Numbered from the stretch's first letter, positions 23,843 to 35,986 are shown. The stretch: DNA of 64,000 nt from Gnetum montanum (GCA_015680685.1 MNCI01015870.1:72324-136323); one strand, 5' to 3'. Numbers and translations: made by a program. Notes: generated by a model not told the origin, from the sequence alone.

Positions 23843-24998
23843 ATAGCTTCTTCTCGCAAGGATGAATCTCCATCAAACAAAGGAGAATCCAATCAACAAT
23901 AAAGGTTACTAAAGAGGCCCCATAGCTAAGAGTTGTCTATGTCCATCTCGATCCTTATAATTTGGATTTCTCTTTCATCTTACATCAAGATGGATATATG
24001 CATTGGAGATAGAAAGGAAATATTGTGTTACCTTCTGATCAATCTATTTCTATCATGTTGATGACCAATCTCATCAAACTAAGCATCACTACACTCAACT
24101 TAAAATATGAGGTTCAAGACCACACTTACAGGGACTATCACCCTACAGATGCCCAACATAAGAAAGATCAGCACATAGAAGCACATTATGAAACTTCTAA
24201 GGGCACGAGGATCCCAAAAAAATTATTATTACAATAGCACAAAGAGTGTGAGGATTTCCTTTCTAGCCAATCCCAATATACAGATTCTCATTCTTTCTTC
24301 AATGAGAAAACCCTTCACCAATGGTTATAGTCAACTTTGAAAAACCTTGGTGATGGGAAGATAGAGTCTCGAGACCAAGGAGCCTCAAAGGATAGAAATC
24401 CTAACCATTCATCTGAAGACAAGGAAAATGATAACCATAAGGACAAAGAAAAATAGGTAGACTAGGATAGAGATTGAAGAAGAAGGACTAGTAGACATCA
24501 TTCTTCTAGTTTTGCTTTTTCACCCTCAACATTATCTTTGTCATCAAACTCTACTAAGTGGAGTTAAGGCTAAGACAAAAGAAGGAACAATTGAGATTAG
24601 GATGAATATAAATAACGAGATAGAGATGAACAAACATCCCACCAAGATGATCAAGACCAAAGGTGGAGAAAACCACTGGGGGAAGAAGAGCACCATTATA
24701 TGTGAAGGCATAGTTAAACTTATCATAAGCATCATGAGCATGAAAGGGGGGCCATTGTGAATGACATGACTATGATGAGCCTCTACTTGCTAGTAGAAAC
24801 ATGATCAATATTTTAGAGGTAGTGAGAGTTTCTATAAGGCATTAGAAGGATAGTATGATTAAGAGGTTGGATATGAGTAATATACCTAGGTTTGAAAGGG
24901 AATGTAATGCAGATCCTCAAAATCATCTTCAAGCATTTCATGATGCCTGTGTCTTGTAGAACATAAAAAAAATGACAAAAAATTAAATTGTTTCCAAG
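23843..24998 (+). pseudogene. Element B gag, part 1 (degenerate)
   Basis: The start codon position reads ATA at 23843, followed by ASSRKDESPS, which parallels the ATG-led gag start of element D. A frame at 24025-24237 and a charged Lys/Asn-rich region (24360-24760) cover the N-terminal half. The sequence RFERECNADPQNHLQAFHDAC at 24890-24950 begins the conserved gag domain. The reading is cut at 24998 (target CCAAG) by element C and continues at 35987. Confidence 0.8.
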
Positions 24999-25894
24999 TG
25001 ATAAAACTAATTTTTTAATAGCTATGATATCCGGGCTATGATATTGCATATTCGATATCAGAGCACAAGCTACCACATTGGATATCTGATATCGTAGGCA
25101 CGTGCCTGTCTATAAATATGACACTGAAGTGCATGATCTAAGAAACAAATTTTTTTAACCTTATCGAAACTCTTTCAGTTTTTTTTGTGAAGTTAGACAT
25201 AGCAACTAGAAGTGTGAATGCCCATAGTATAGTGTGAACTAGTGAATGACATCTTTATTCAAATTATTTTGTACTTGGGCACAAGTGTGACTGAAAAGAA
25301 AGATCAAGCTATTTCCTACTATTATAGCATTCTCCTAGATTTACTACTTTACTTAGAATAATATTTATTATTTTCACTTAGAATACTGATTACCACTTCT
25401 TAGTTCATGTTTACTTTTCCATCCACTTCACTTTTACTATTAATTAGCATCTGAAATGGATACGACTGATTTCGAGCATAAAGTGTGATCGTTTGGTAAC
25501 CTAATAGTATTATCGCTTGGTTTTCCTAGTAGCAAAGTACCTGGTAATCCCAATAGTGATTACATAAGCCTAGTATGTGTATGGAAAATTAGGAACATAT
25601 ATCCATCACTTAGGATAGACTAGATTTGTTTAATATTTACTTAGACTTAGAAACTATACCCTTTCACCATGTTTACTAGGAGTAAGATGGGCTACACAAC
25701 ATTAGTTATCATATACTTCATTGTGAGTTAAACCATACCCATAAATTTCTCTAACTCATATGGAAAGATAGTGATCCAAAAATTTTACTAATTACTAGCA
25801 TAATCACATTATCTTGTCAATGGATTATGATTTGGTTACATGTGCACACGTGTGACTTGTATGCTTCGGTGTTGGATTACTCCACCACTTATCA
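24999..25894 (+). repeat. Element C 5' LTR
   Basis: It starts TGATAAAACTAA and ends ACTTATCA. The TATAAATA box is at 25111-25118, and GATATC-type palindromes are at 25026-25095. It pairs with 34506-35981 once the insert in that LTR is discounted. Confidence 0.92.
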
Positions 25895-25915
25895 TTGATG
25901 CTATTACTAGGGACT
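25895..25915 (+). other. Element C primer-binding site (decayed tRNA-Asp type)
   Basis: TTGATGCTATTACTAGGGAC directly follows the LTR. Compared with the intact tRNA-Asp-type site, the differences are all C-to-T or G-to-A transitions, a clear methylation-decay pattern. Confidence 0.82.
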
Positions 25916-26027
25916 CATCAATGTATGCTAAGTAATTGATTACAAAAAGTTCATTATAGTTGAAACACAAAGTAACAATTCATAACTCTAACTAAGCACA
26001 CTTAAAATAAATGTCTTAAACCAAAAC

Positions 26028-28420
26028 ATGGCTTCAAACAAGAATATAACATCACTTACCAAGGAACTATAGAGAAGTAATGATAGAATCAATGAAGAAG
26101 AAGACTAGAGTATGCCGATGCAAACAAGGATCTCATATGGTCATCACAATTCTTACTATCTTGATTTTATATTCATCTTTCATCAAGACAAGTAACTCAA
26201 GCGGAGAGATCTCTAAGGAAACATTATTCTACCACCAAAGTTTTCAGCATCCATTATGCTCCAAATTGCTCTTAAGGGGATGAAATTAAGTGAAGCACTT
26301 GGAGGGTATCATGAAACTAAACAAATGACCTGATCATATGAATTCACTAATAAGTAGTTAAGGAAAGACAATGCCATGAAAACCCAACATGAACAAGACA
26401 AATGAAAGATAGTCACCCTAATGTTATCTTGGAGGAGCTTGATGGAGATGCTTTCATTTTTGAAAAAATCCACCAAAATCATGAATTTTATTCACAAATG
26501 CCTATCATTCAATTGAAGGAACCTATTAGGACTAAATAATACTTTAAATTAGTAGAGATACTCAGGTAGGAGGTAAAATACTCAAGGTACAAGTAGGACT
26601 CAAGGCTAAAAGCTCCTGCTAGATCCCATAAAGGAGAGCATCAAAGTTATAATAGGAGGACAAGCCACCACCATTCTCCTACTACCTCATTTTCATTCTC
26701 ATGATCATCAGAAGACTTTAATAGAAGGAGGAAAAGGTACAAAGATCATGATAGGGAAGAGAGGAGAACTCATGACCATCATTGAAGACATTCTAATTTA
26801 AAAGATGAAGAGTATGAATAGCATAGATGTAGGGATCATAGAAACGATGAAAGATATGAGCATAGAAGGAGGTACTACTATCATCGAGTGCATGAATCTA
26901 ATCAAGATGATGAAACCTTAATTGAAAATTGAAGCATGATTAAAATACAAGAAGTTGTATACATTCCAACTAGGCACATGAGGGATAGTCATATCAAATG
27001 GCTTGATATGAATAACATGCCAATATTTGAACATGGTTATAATGCTAATCCACAAAACTACATTCAAGATTTCCATGATGCTTGCATCCTATAGAACATT
27101 GAAAGTGACTGGTATAAGTTGAAGTTTTTCCCAAGAACACTTGTGAATGAGGTAGAGAGCTAGTACCAATCACTTGAACATGAATCAATCAGAAGCTGGA
27201 GTATGATGTTAGAAATTTTCAATGAAAAATACCAAAGCTACTCACAAGTGTTAACAATGGGTAGGTACTATTCATTACTAAAACGATGCCTAGGCCATGG
27301 ATTCTCATAGAGGGAGCAACTAAGGCACATTGAAGATGGGTTACAGAATAAGACTACCGATTGAATTTTGAGACTAATCAACCAAGTGGAGAAGGAAGAA
27401 GGTGAGTTAAGAAAGAGTAAATTAGTAGAAGAGTATAATAGAGATCCATATATTAGAGAAAGAGATGCATGAGTTTGTGACCCAAGAAGAGGAAACCTTA
27501 GAATAGGCAATCCAAAAGAAGATTCTACTAATTTAGAAAACTATAATTGATATTGCAATTAAGGTAGAAAAATGTGGACTCAGTAGAAGAAAAATTTGCA
27601 ACTACATTAAAGATTATGGAGGAGAGAATGGATCAAGCCTTTGGAAAAGGAAAATACAAGAAAAAGAAGAAAGAGTCTGGATGAAGAAGCAAAGTGGCTA
27701 CAGTGGCTGAGTGTTCAAATACCAGCTTCATTGATGAGGGAGGATGTACCATATGCTAGTAAAAATATCCTAAGGAATGTTGCCCAAAATGGCACATTTA
27801 TAGGAAATAGGGGCATATGCACTTAATTCAAAATTTGTTAAAAAAAATGCCCAAAAGGTTACCTTATCCTTAAGGTAACTACAGGTAGAACTTCCAACCC
27901 ATGTACTATCCCAATGAAGCATTTCCACAACCAAAAGAATAGTACTATTAGTAGTGGCAACAAATCTAATCGTGGGCTATGCCACAACCTCGCCAACAAT
28001 ATTCATACATGCAGCTAGATTTATATGGATATTTCATACAACATCCAATATCACATGGTAATGTTGCTATCCAAACTTCACAATACTATCCAAACTTCAC
28101 AATACTATCCAATGGAGTACCATAGACCAATGCTACCAAGAATAGATCCAAGCTTACATGTGCATCTGTCAACAGCTAATTCTTCAAACCAACATCTAAA
28201 TCCTTTACCACTAGTGCCACCACCTACTATGCAAGGAGAACTACCATCACAACTACAACAAAGAAGAGCTGTAAGGGCAATAAACATACAAATATAAGAT
28301 CTCACTAGGAATATTGAGGGCCAAATGAAGAAATGTCCTTTCTTTAGGACAAGTGCAGAAAAGGCTAGTAGAATTAGGACTTCATCGAGACAAGCTTATT
28401 GAACAAAAGATCCACGTACC
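26028..28420 (+). pseudogene. Element C gag (degenerate)
   Basis: The ATG at 26028 (MASNKN) is the likely start, at the same distance from the primer site as in D and N. A charged Arg/His/Glu/Ser-rich region spans 26640-26930. The conserved gag domain runs 26980-27480 in broken frames (HIKWLDMNNMP, NEKYQSYSQVLTM, YYSLLKRCLGHGFS, VEKEEGELRKSK). A C-terminal Gln/Pro/Tyr-rich region covers 27880-28300. Numerous TAG and TGA stops interrupt it; several stand where the relatives have Gln or Trp. Confidence 0.82.
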
Positions 28421-28429
28421 AACAATAAG

Positions 28430-29030
28430 CTTCTACTACCATCAAACACAAATATGAAAACTATCATGCTCACGGAATTAGTCATAGTTTAGATAAAGGT
28501 AGGATCACTCCCTAAGAAAGGAATTGATCCAAGAATTCCTTTGATTTATCTACTAGTAGTTGGAAATTTTGCATGCAAAGCTCTATTAGACTCAGGTTCT
28601 GGGGTAAATTTGATCTCTTACAAAATATATTAAGCATGAAACCTACCACCCTTAAAGGAGTGCAACATTCAGTTAGAGTTTGTAGATCAATTTTTCACCA
28701 TTCCTTTGAGATAGGTTGATGATGTAGTGATCACTATTAATGGGTGGTCTTATCCATCGAACTTTCTTGTAATCGATGTGAAAAATGAGGACAATGAATT
28801 TCCAATTATCATGGGGAGAGCATGGCTTAGCATCATTGATGCTAAGCTAAGTATGAGAGATTTATCTATTGAAATCTCTAATGAAGACATGCACAAAGCC
28901 ATACATATGCAATGGATTCCATGCATAACTACTGATAAAGAAGGATGCAATTGTGGACTGAACATTCAGCGTATTAACATAGTCATTACACTAGTCCACA
29001 ATCAATGCAAAAAACAAGTGTGTGCATAAG
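28430..29030 (+). pseudogene. Element C retropepsin-type protease (degenerate)
   Basis: ALLDSGSGVNLISYK (about 28578-28622) preserves the catalytic Asp-Ser-Gly triad. The frame at 28727-29029 carries GWSYPSNFLVIDV and FPIIMGRAWLSIIDA, the flap and C-terminal strand. Stops separate the two halves. Its neighbours are gag upstream and, unusually, no polymerase downstream. Confidence 0.85.
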
Positions 29031-29054
29031 AGAGAGAGAGAGAGAGAGAGAGAG
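29029..29054. repeat. (AG)13 microsatellite
   Basis: Twenty-six bases of uninterrupted AG dinucleotide lie directly after the protease remnant of element C. Confidence 0.97.
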
Positions 29055-29383
29055 TAGGGACCACTAAACTAAATGATCCTTGGTGGTCAATAACTAAGAA
29101 CATTAAACTATTCAAAATATGCATTGAACAATATGATTTTCTTATTAATTCCCATTCTAAGAAGATGACTCCAATTGAGAGCCTAAATACGAAACTATTA
29201 AATTGTAATCATAAACTAACAGGGGAAGGAAATAAGAACTTAGATGATCAAGATTTCATTAGCATTAAGATTACCTGGTATGATAACTAAAAATTTAAAT
29301 CACTAAGGATGGTAACTGAACCACCTAGAGTGTTTGATCCAAGAGATCTAGGGAGCATTTTTCGAACACTCGCCCATGAGTTT
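29055..29383 (+). pseudogene. Element C protease-to-polymerase linker remnant
   Basis: The stretch reads MTPIESLNTKLLNCN and, further on, PPRVFDPRDLGS. It resembles the linker that follows the protease in element D (PIESLTCAYV near 57885). The reverse transcriptase expected next is missing and sequence jumps to the spacer motif at 29384. This marks the point where pol was lost. Confidence 0.6.
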
Positions 29384-31546
29384 AGTCATGGGGGAGATGC
29401 TTTATCTTGATTTAGGAATTGATAAGTGCTTTTCAATTTTTTTTTACAATTTTTTTACCTTTTCTATTTCTTGATACAATTTTTACCCTTCTTTCATACT
29501 TTTCACATTCTTTGATATTTTCTCATTCTTTTATACTTTTTCATTCCTTAAATTTTTGATATTCTCAAACATTTTTCAATTATTTAATGATTTTTCATTC
29601 TTTACATCTTTTTCCAATTCTTTTCTATCCTTTCAATACTTTGTTTTCATTTCCTTTGTAAATAATTCTGATTCTCAATAAAAACTTGCCAAGAATAAGG
29701 CAAGATGTAGTCCAATAAGATGAAGATTTCTCTATGTTATCAAGTCATATAAGACTGATTATTTCAGATATGAGACCACAACATCCATCCTTTAATTTGT
29801 TAATAAGAGGTTATTACCATGGCCTTAATGAAATTCGTTTTCCATCATACAACTAAGAATAAACTTGTGGTCATTATGCTTTGATAGAAAAGTGAATAAC
29901 CAAGAGAGAATGTCAAGGGGTGTGACATCAAGGGGATTTGTGGACTCTCTTGGATTGCTTCTATTAGTTCTATCATGTTTCTTAGGTTGTATTATATCCT
30001 TGTAGATTTTTAAAAAAATGGAAGTAGGAGTAAAATAAGTGCTTCCTTACCATGTCACTAGAAAGACATGTTAACCATTCTTGAAGGTAGTCCTCTAGTA
30101 AGGTTGACACAGATCAAAATAAAAGAGCTTAAAATAAATTTCTAGGGGTCCCACTAGAAAGACACATTACCCATGCCTAAAGGTAGGTGACTTCTAGGAA
30201 ATCTAAAAAATGATCACATGCCATAAATAAACCTCTTCCTTGGAAAATACACCAAGTGATGATACTCCTTGCAATAGTGGTAGTCTTACAGTTGTAATTC
30301 CAAGAGATGAGACAATGCGATGTCACTGGACTGTGGTCTGGACTTGGTTTAAATCTTGGATAGAAAGGTTAATGATTACTTTAACTACTAATAAAATAAT
30401 AAAATTTATTATTCCTATGGTAAGATACCTCATGTCTCGATTTCTACAATCCCTTCTTAGTCCATTCTAGCTCACTATATGAATAATCATACCTTGTAGT
30501 TTTGTGTAACATAGCATAATTTTTCAATTTGGTGGTACTAACATGTGTGTTTTTCTAAACATGTATGTTCTACATTTAACTCCCTAACTTCCTAAGGAAA
30601 CTTTTAGGTATGGTTATGCAAGGGCATTAAGGGTTGGAGCTTGCTTTGGAAAGGACCCACTTTTATAACTATTGTATCTTATACTTGTCTAGCAACTTCA
30701 AATCATCTTGAATCTTCCAAAACCAAAAAATGTTAATTAAAACTTTCCTTTATATTACATGACTCTATTCTATACAATAAAATCATTACCCATCCCATCC
30801 ATCTCGTCAACAATTTATATATCTTGAGATTCCTTCTTTATACATTTTCTATGAAAAAGTTTCACTAAATATGCATCATTCATAGTCTAAGACCCTCTTA
30901 ATATGCTCAAAACCTTTGAAACATTCAAAAGGCTTCATTTTTCATCTTTATAAATCAAGAGAAAATCACAAAAATTTCACCCGAGATCATGTCCACAAAA
31001 ACCTATAAATATGTGGGGACTTGGTGAAAATTTTTTATTTCAAGCTTTTGAAGAGAGGGAGAGTTTTTCAATTTTCTTCTATTATTTGAGCTCTAACTTT
31101 CTAGCTTTCCCAAGTAAAATCTTGCACATTATTGCTTTGATTTTCATAATTTTTGAATCTATTTGATCTTGGAGTGCTCATCTTAGTTGTGGTAAGGGGG
31201 TGTGGGTGGGGTGCTAGTGAGGAAAATCTAAGCCAATTTTTAGAATTTGCTAATACTTAGAAGGTGTTTTAAGGGTAAGACTAAAGGAAAAAATTGAAAT
31301 TTCTTAATAAAAAGCAAGCCAAAAACACTTAAATAATTCCCTTAATGAGCCATACACAAGAACAAAATGGACAACTATGAAGAGGTATAAGGAAATTAAC
31401 ACCTATGGGGTTTCTTGTTGAAAAATATTCGAATTTTGTAATCATAATAAGCTAAAAATTGATCTAATAAAGGATATGAAAAAGGAAAGAGACTATCTAA
31501 ATTAAAGTAAGCATTCTAATGATTCTCAAATTCTTAATGATTGCAA
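29384..31546 (+). other. Element C spacer (T-rich, conserved blocks)
   Basis: It opens with AGTCATGGGGGAGATGC (29384-29400), then a long T-rich run (about 29430-29650). Block 1 is present twice (30061-30086 and 30157-30182), block 2 (AATGCGATGTCACTG) at 30314-30329 and block 3 (CTTTGGAAAGGACCCACT) around 30643-30661. No coding block was found; the extra ORF starts at its end. Confidence 0.8.
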
Positions 31547-34246
31547 ATGGTCCCAAAGAGAGGAGAAATCAAAAGACCCTTACAACCCACAAGTAAAAGA
31601 CTAAGAGGCCAAGGTAGAGGCTGAATAGGTGAATAAGACCTTGAACATGTAGAGTAGGAAGCCCAATCCTTCAGCATTCATTAGGAAAATTTTGCAACCA
31701 GAAAGTCGACCCAAGGAGAGGTAGAGGAACCACAAGTACAAGGATAATGCCTCACATTACCACTAGACTATCTTCGAGATATCCAAGAAAAGTTAATCCT
31801 AACCATAGTAATTGTAAAAATGAACTTTGGCCCATTCATAGAATTTGTTCCAGAAGAAATTAGGACACAACTTCAAGCATCACTGCTATGGTCCACACTT
31901 TCAAGCAGTGGAGAATAGTACCTTGGGAAAATTTATCAATTTTGGCATAATAAAGAAGAAGGCACTACAGTCAACATTGAAGGAGTTTCCATTGCATATT
32001 TAGTCAAGGTGATAGCTGAAGCTATAAACATATCTAATGAAGGGGCAAAAGTAGTACATTTGTCCACTAGATCAGATGCTAAAAATAGAAAACTATGGCT
32101 AAAATGGGCATATGACAAAGAAAACATGAGATATAATGAGTTAACTCTAGAGGAAAGAATTTATTTCAAAATTGTCACATATCACATGTTCCCAACAAAA
32201 GGATTAAATAGACTATCCACCTATGTGGCTAGAGGAAGTCCAATTTTGATGGGAAAATATAATGCAAACCTTGCACAACTCTATTTCATGGAGATCTAGA
32301 GGTGGTTCTAAGAAAAGTAGATAGGGAAACCAATACTTCCATTTCCTTGCCTTATTAGACTGCTGTGCAAATGTGCTAGATTCCTAGGGTACACCAATGA
32401 CATTTATAGGAAGGCCCAGAATACCTTGTATGTTGACTTGCTCAAGCTAGCACCATCCAAGAAAGACTAGGGTGAGGAAAAAATTAATGCTGGGGAAACC
32501 ACACAAACTACTAAATAGCAACATCAAGTGGAATCCAATGGCCAATAGCAAGAATAGCAGCGAAAACAAGTCCCACCACCACCACTGTTGGATTATAGGC
32601 CATCAATGAATCATCTACAATAGATTGTAGAGATCATTAACTAGGGAACAATGGAGGAGGCCAATCTCTATAGAGTTATCAATAGTGCCATCCAGCCCAT
32701 AGTTTTTGCAGATCCTATAAGTGGACAAATCTCATTACAATCAAGAGGAGAGGCCCAATGATCACAAAAAATATTTTAGGAATGTTGCATCATTTTAAGT
32801 GATGCTAGAAACTAGAAAAGGAGCCACAATTGTGGTAATGTAGCACCAAGATGCATCAGGAGTAGCAAAAGTGATCACAGATCACATCAATGAATTCTTT
32901 AATGTATCTATTATACCACTAGTAGATCTAACTAGAACTAGAGATGCTCAAATTCTAGCTAGAACCTCAATGACTCTTGTAGACCATGAAGATGTGTTAG
33001 ACCATGAAGATCTTGCAGATTAGACAATTGATGACAAGTCTTTTTCACATCCTAAGTGATGTCACTGAAATACAATCTAAGTTGATAGCAACAAAAGGTA
33101 AATTAGTCATGATAGAGACCATGGTAAAGCATGCAGAAGTTGAAATTCTAAGATTACAAGAAGAGCTTGTAACCTTGAGGGTAGAATGCAAAGATCCAAC
33201 TCAATTCATTGCACTTGACTAGTTAGAAAAATTTAGAATAGAGTAAATTAGTTGCTTGATTGAGCAGAATAAGCATGTAGAGAATGAGAAGGAGAAAGTG
33301 GTGTGGAATGCCTTAGTAGCCGAAGCCCAAATGTATGCACATGTTAAGGCACTCATCATAGTGTAATAAAAGAACAAGAAACTTGCTATAGATAATATGC
33401 AATTGACCTCTATGAGGAAACAGAAGAGCATACTAGAGGAAAGCATCCACTAGTTAAGAGAACAACTAGTGTGAGTTAACCAAGACATGAGCTACCTTGT
33501 AGGAGAAAACAAAACCCTTTCAATGGAGGAGGCATGTGCTAATCCACTAGAAATCAACTACTAAAATAAGTACGTCATAGAATGAGGATAAGAAACATGA
33601 AATGCTTAAGGAACACTTCCATGACTAGGTCAGGATGTACAAGAAAATCAATAAAAAGGAGATCTAGATGGCGAAGGCCAAAATCAGTTTCTTATTAGCA
33701 TAGAATCCTAACTGGTAGCCCATCTTGGATAGTTACAGCCATTTCCACCAAGTGGAAGTGAAGAATAAAGACCTACAGATAGAACATTTGAAAGAGTACA
33801 TGGGGTTAGTTAACCTTTGTTATGCTAACTTGGCCATGCTAAGAGCAGGTAGGCCTAGAAATGAGTTGGAATAGCAAGTAGCAGACACATATTCCTTGTA
33901 TGAAAAAGAGTTTGTAGGTCGAAAAGATGCTTTATAGAAACTTTAGGTGGTAGACTCTAAACTAGAAGTAGTAAAGGTTGGCTACCAGGGGAAAAAGGAT
34001 GTAGCAGCGAACTTGGCCAGAAGATTATCAGATTATTGTGAACTACGAGCAAAGACTAGCACTTTTGAAGAAGAAAGGAGATAGTCTGTGGCATGGTATA
34101 TTAAAGCCAATCAGATGTTTCCATAGTTGTCATATCCATGGGATATACCAACTTCATCACATATTGCACAACAAACATGGAAGATACATGACCCAAGTAT
34201 CGAAGAGGAAAAAATTCAAGTGCTCCTCAACATATACAAATTTTAG
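31547..34246 (+). pseudogene. Element C extra ORF: conserved N-terminal block plus long coiled coil (degenerate)
   Basis: The ATG at 31547 (MVPKRGEIKRP) begins an Arg/Lys-rich segment. A conserved block of about 130 residues (31890-32290) has VSIAYLVKVIAEAINISNEG and LTLEERIYFKIVTYHMFPTK. It aligns with element B (42900-43260) and recalls the domain of Athila-type ORF proteins. Leu/Glu/Lys-rich heptad-like sequence follows (33004-33222, 33240-33480, 33660-34030). The end has NLCYANLAMLRAGRPRNELE and VAWYIKANQMFP, also shared with B. In-frame TAG codons recur where B or context implies Gln or Trp. The protein's role is unknown; a structural or envelope-position product is only a guess. Confidence 0.72.
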
Positions 34247-34495
34247 AAGTTGACGATAAGGGGAAGTAACCGATGGAAGAGCCACCACCACAAGGCACTA
34301 CATAAGGCTACATCAAGCTTCATCCAGAATTTGTTTTTTGTTAAATTTTTTCTTGTCATGTCTTCTATCATTTTTGTAACACACCACTGTGGAATAAAGA
34401 GTCATATAAGTAAGTGTCATGTAAATATACCTCCCAATTTTATAAGGAAATTTATCCTCATTTTATTTTAAGATAATAACAAGTTTTCAGTTAAT

Positions 34496-34505
34496 TGTAG
34501 GGGTA
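34496..34505 (+). other. Element C polypurine tract
   Basis: TTGTAGGGGTA ends directly before the TGATAAAATC start of the 3' LTR. Confidence 0.85.
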
Positions 34506-34838
34506 TGATAAAATCAATTTTTTGATAGATACAGTATCAGATATATGATATCAGGGCTATGATATTGTGTATCTAATATCGAAGCAAAAGCTACGACATC
34601 AAATATCTATCATAGGCACATGCTTGCTTATAAATACAACACTTAGGCACATGTTCCAAAACACAGTATCATCCACCCTTACCAGAACTCTTTCAATTTG
34701 TTTCTGTGAAGTTAGACTTAGCAACTAGAAGTGTAAATGCTTGTAGTGTAGTGTGAACTAGTGAACGTCATATTTATTCAAGAATTTTGTACTTGGGCAC
34801 AAGTGTGACAAAAAATAAAGATCAAGCTATTTTTCACT

Positions 34839-34843
34839 ATTAT
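34839..34843. repeat. Target-site duplication of the solo-LTR-like insert (left)
   Basis: ATTAT here is repeated exactly at 35408-35412. The uninterrupted 5' LTR of element C has only one copy (CTATTATAGCATTC). Confidence 0.9.
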
Positions 34844-35407
34844 TGTAACAATGTTGTCCCTAGATACATTGTTTGGTATCCCAAGAGTTTCCCAAGATGA
34901 TTATGAATCAACAAAAAACTCAAGAGGAATATGCCTTAGTAATCAAAAATCCTGAAACACATGCCAACAAACAATGTGTTAGCGTTAGCATGTCTCCTGA
35001 GTGGTGTTTCATATTCAATATTCACGATATGATAACAAGCTAGATAGCGCTCCCTTTCTCCACTCACATGGACACTATGGGGAATACCAGCTGAACCCTC
35101 CAAATTCATCACTACGTGCTGGTAGTTGGTGTCATGCTCCAAGGAGGGCATGCAACATCCCATAGCATGTCCCATGACACACCCGGTAAAAATACCCCAA
35201 TGTAGAGTTGAACTATGCAAACCTCCCAAGCAAGGTCCTACCAATTGGGGTAATGAGGTAGGTCGTAGCCTCCTCTTACTAATGCATGGAACTTCCATGC
35301 CAGTATGGTTCCAAAGACACAAGGAGCAGAGGATCCCTTGTGCTCCCATGGCCCCTGAACTATGGGGGAGGTAGTAGGCCACCACCAACCTTGCTACCTC
35401 TCTCACA
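34844..35407. mobile_element. Solo-LTR-like insert inside the 3' LTR of element C
   Basis: The insert begins TGTAACAATG and ends CTCTCACA, so it has TG...CA ends with a TGT/ACA inverted terminus. It is flanked by a perfect 5-bp duplication and is 564 bp long, all of which fits a solo LTR. Two opposing open frames inside it (up to 156 codons) show no known domain. It is richer in GC than its surroundings. A short TRIM-like element or another TG...CA insertion cannot be excluded. No relative was found elsewhere in the window. Confidence 0.8.
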
Positions 35408-35986
35408 ATTATAGCATTCTCCTATATTTACTACTTTACTTAGAATAATATTTACTATTTTCACTTAGACTAATAATTACCACTTCTTAGTTAATGTTTA
35501 CTTTTCCATGGACTTTACTTTTATTGTTAATTAGCATGTGGAATGGATATGACTAATTTTGAGCATAAAGTTTGATCATTTGGTAATGCATTAGTATTAG
35601 CACTTGGTTCACACAATAGCAAAGTACATGGTAATCCCAATAATAATTACATAAGCCTAGGACATGTACAAAAAATTAGGAAAAGATATCCATCAATTAG
35701 GATAGAATAGATTTGTTTACTGTTTACTTGGACTTAGAAACTATTATCCTTTCACCATGTTTACTAGGAGTAAGATGGCCTACACAACATCAGTTATCAT
35801 ATGCTGCACTATGAGTTAAACCATAGCCATAAATTTCACTAGCTCATGTGGGAAGATAATGATCTTGAAGATTAACTAATTACTAGCATAATCACATTAC
35901 CTTGTCCATGGATTACAATATATTTGCATAGGCACACTTGTGACTTGTAGGGTTGGGTGTTGGATTACTCTACCACTCATCACCAA

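Larger units (their letters stand above)
24999..35981 (+). mobile_element. Element C: non-autonomous Ty3/gypsy element nested in element B
   Basis: The LTRs (24999-25894 and 34506-35981) start TGATAAAA and end TTATCA or TCATCA. The flanks are identical: CCAAG at 24994-24998 and at 35982-35986. The interior has a primer site, gag, an aspartic protease with an intact triad, an abrupt end of coding where reverse transcriptase should begin, the shared spacer, the extra ORF and a polypurine tract. RT, RNase H and integrase are absent. The 3' LTR is longer than the 5' one because a 564-bp insert sits inside it. Confidence 0.93.
34506..35981 (+). repeat. Element C 3' LTR (interrupted)
   Basis: It starts TGATAAAATC and ends ACTCATCA, with a TATAAATA box at 34629-34636. 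It matches 24999-25894 on both sides of the 564-bp insert at 34844-35407. Confidence 0.92.

Noticed and set aside
34936-35406. Minus-strand open frame of 156 codons as a gene
   Set aside because: It lies wholly inside the solo-LTR-like insert bounded by a target duplication, and no domain was recognised.
34506-35981. Element C 3' LTR as a different, longer LTR family
   Set aside because: Once the 564-bp insert with its ATTAT duplication is removed, it lines up with the 5' LTR from end to end.
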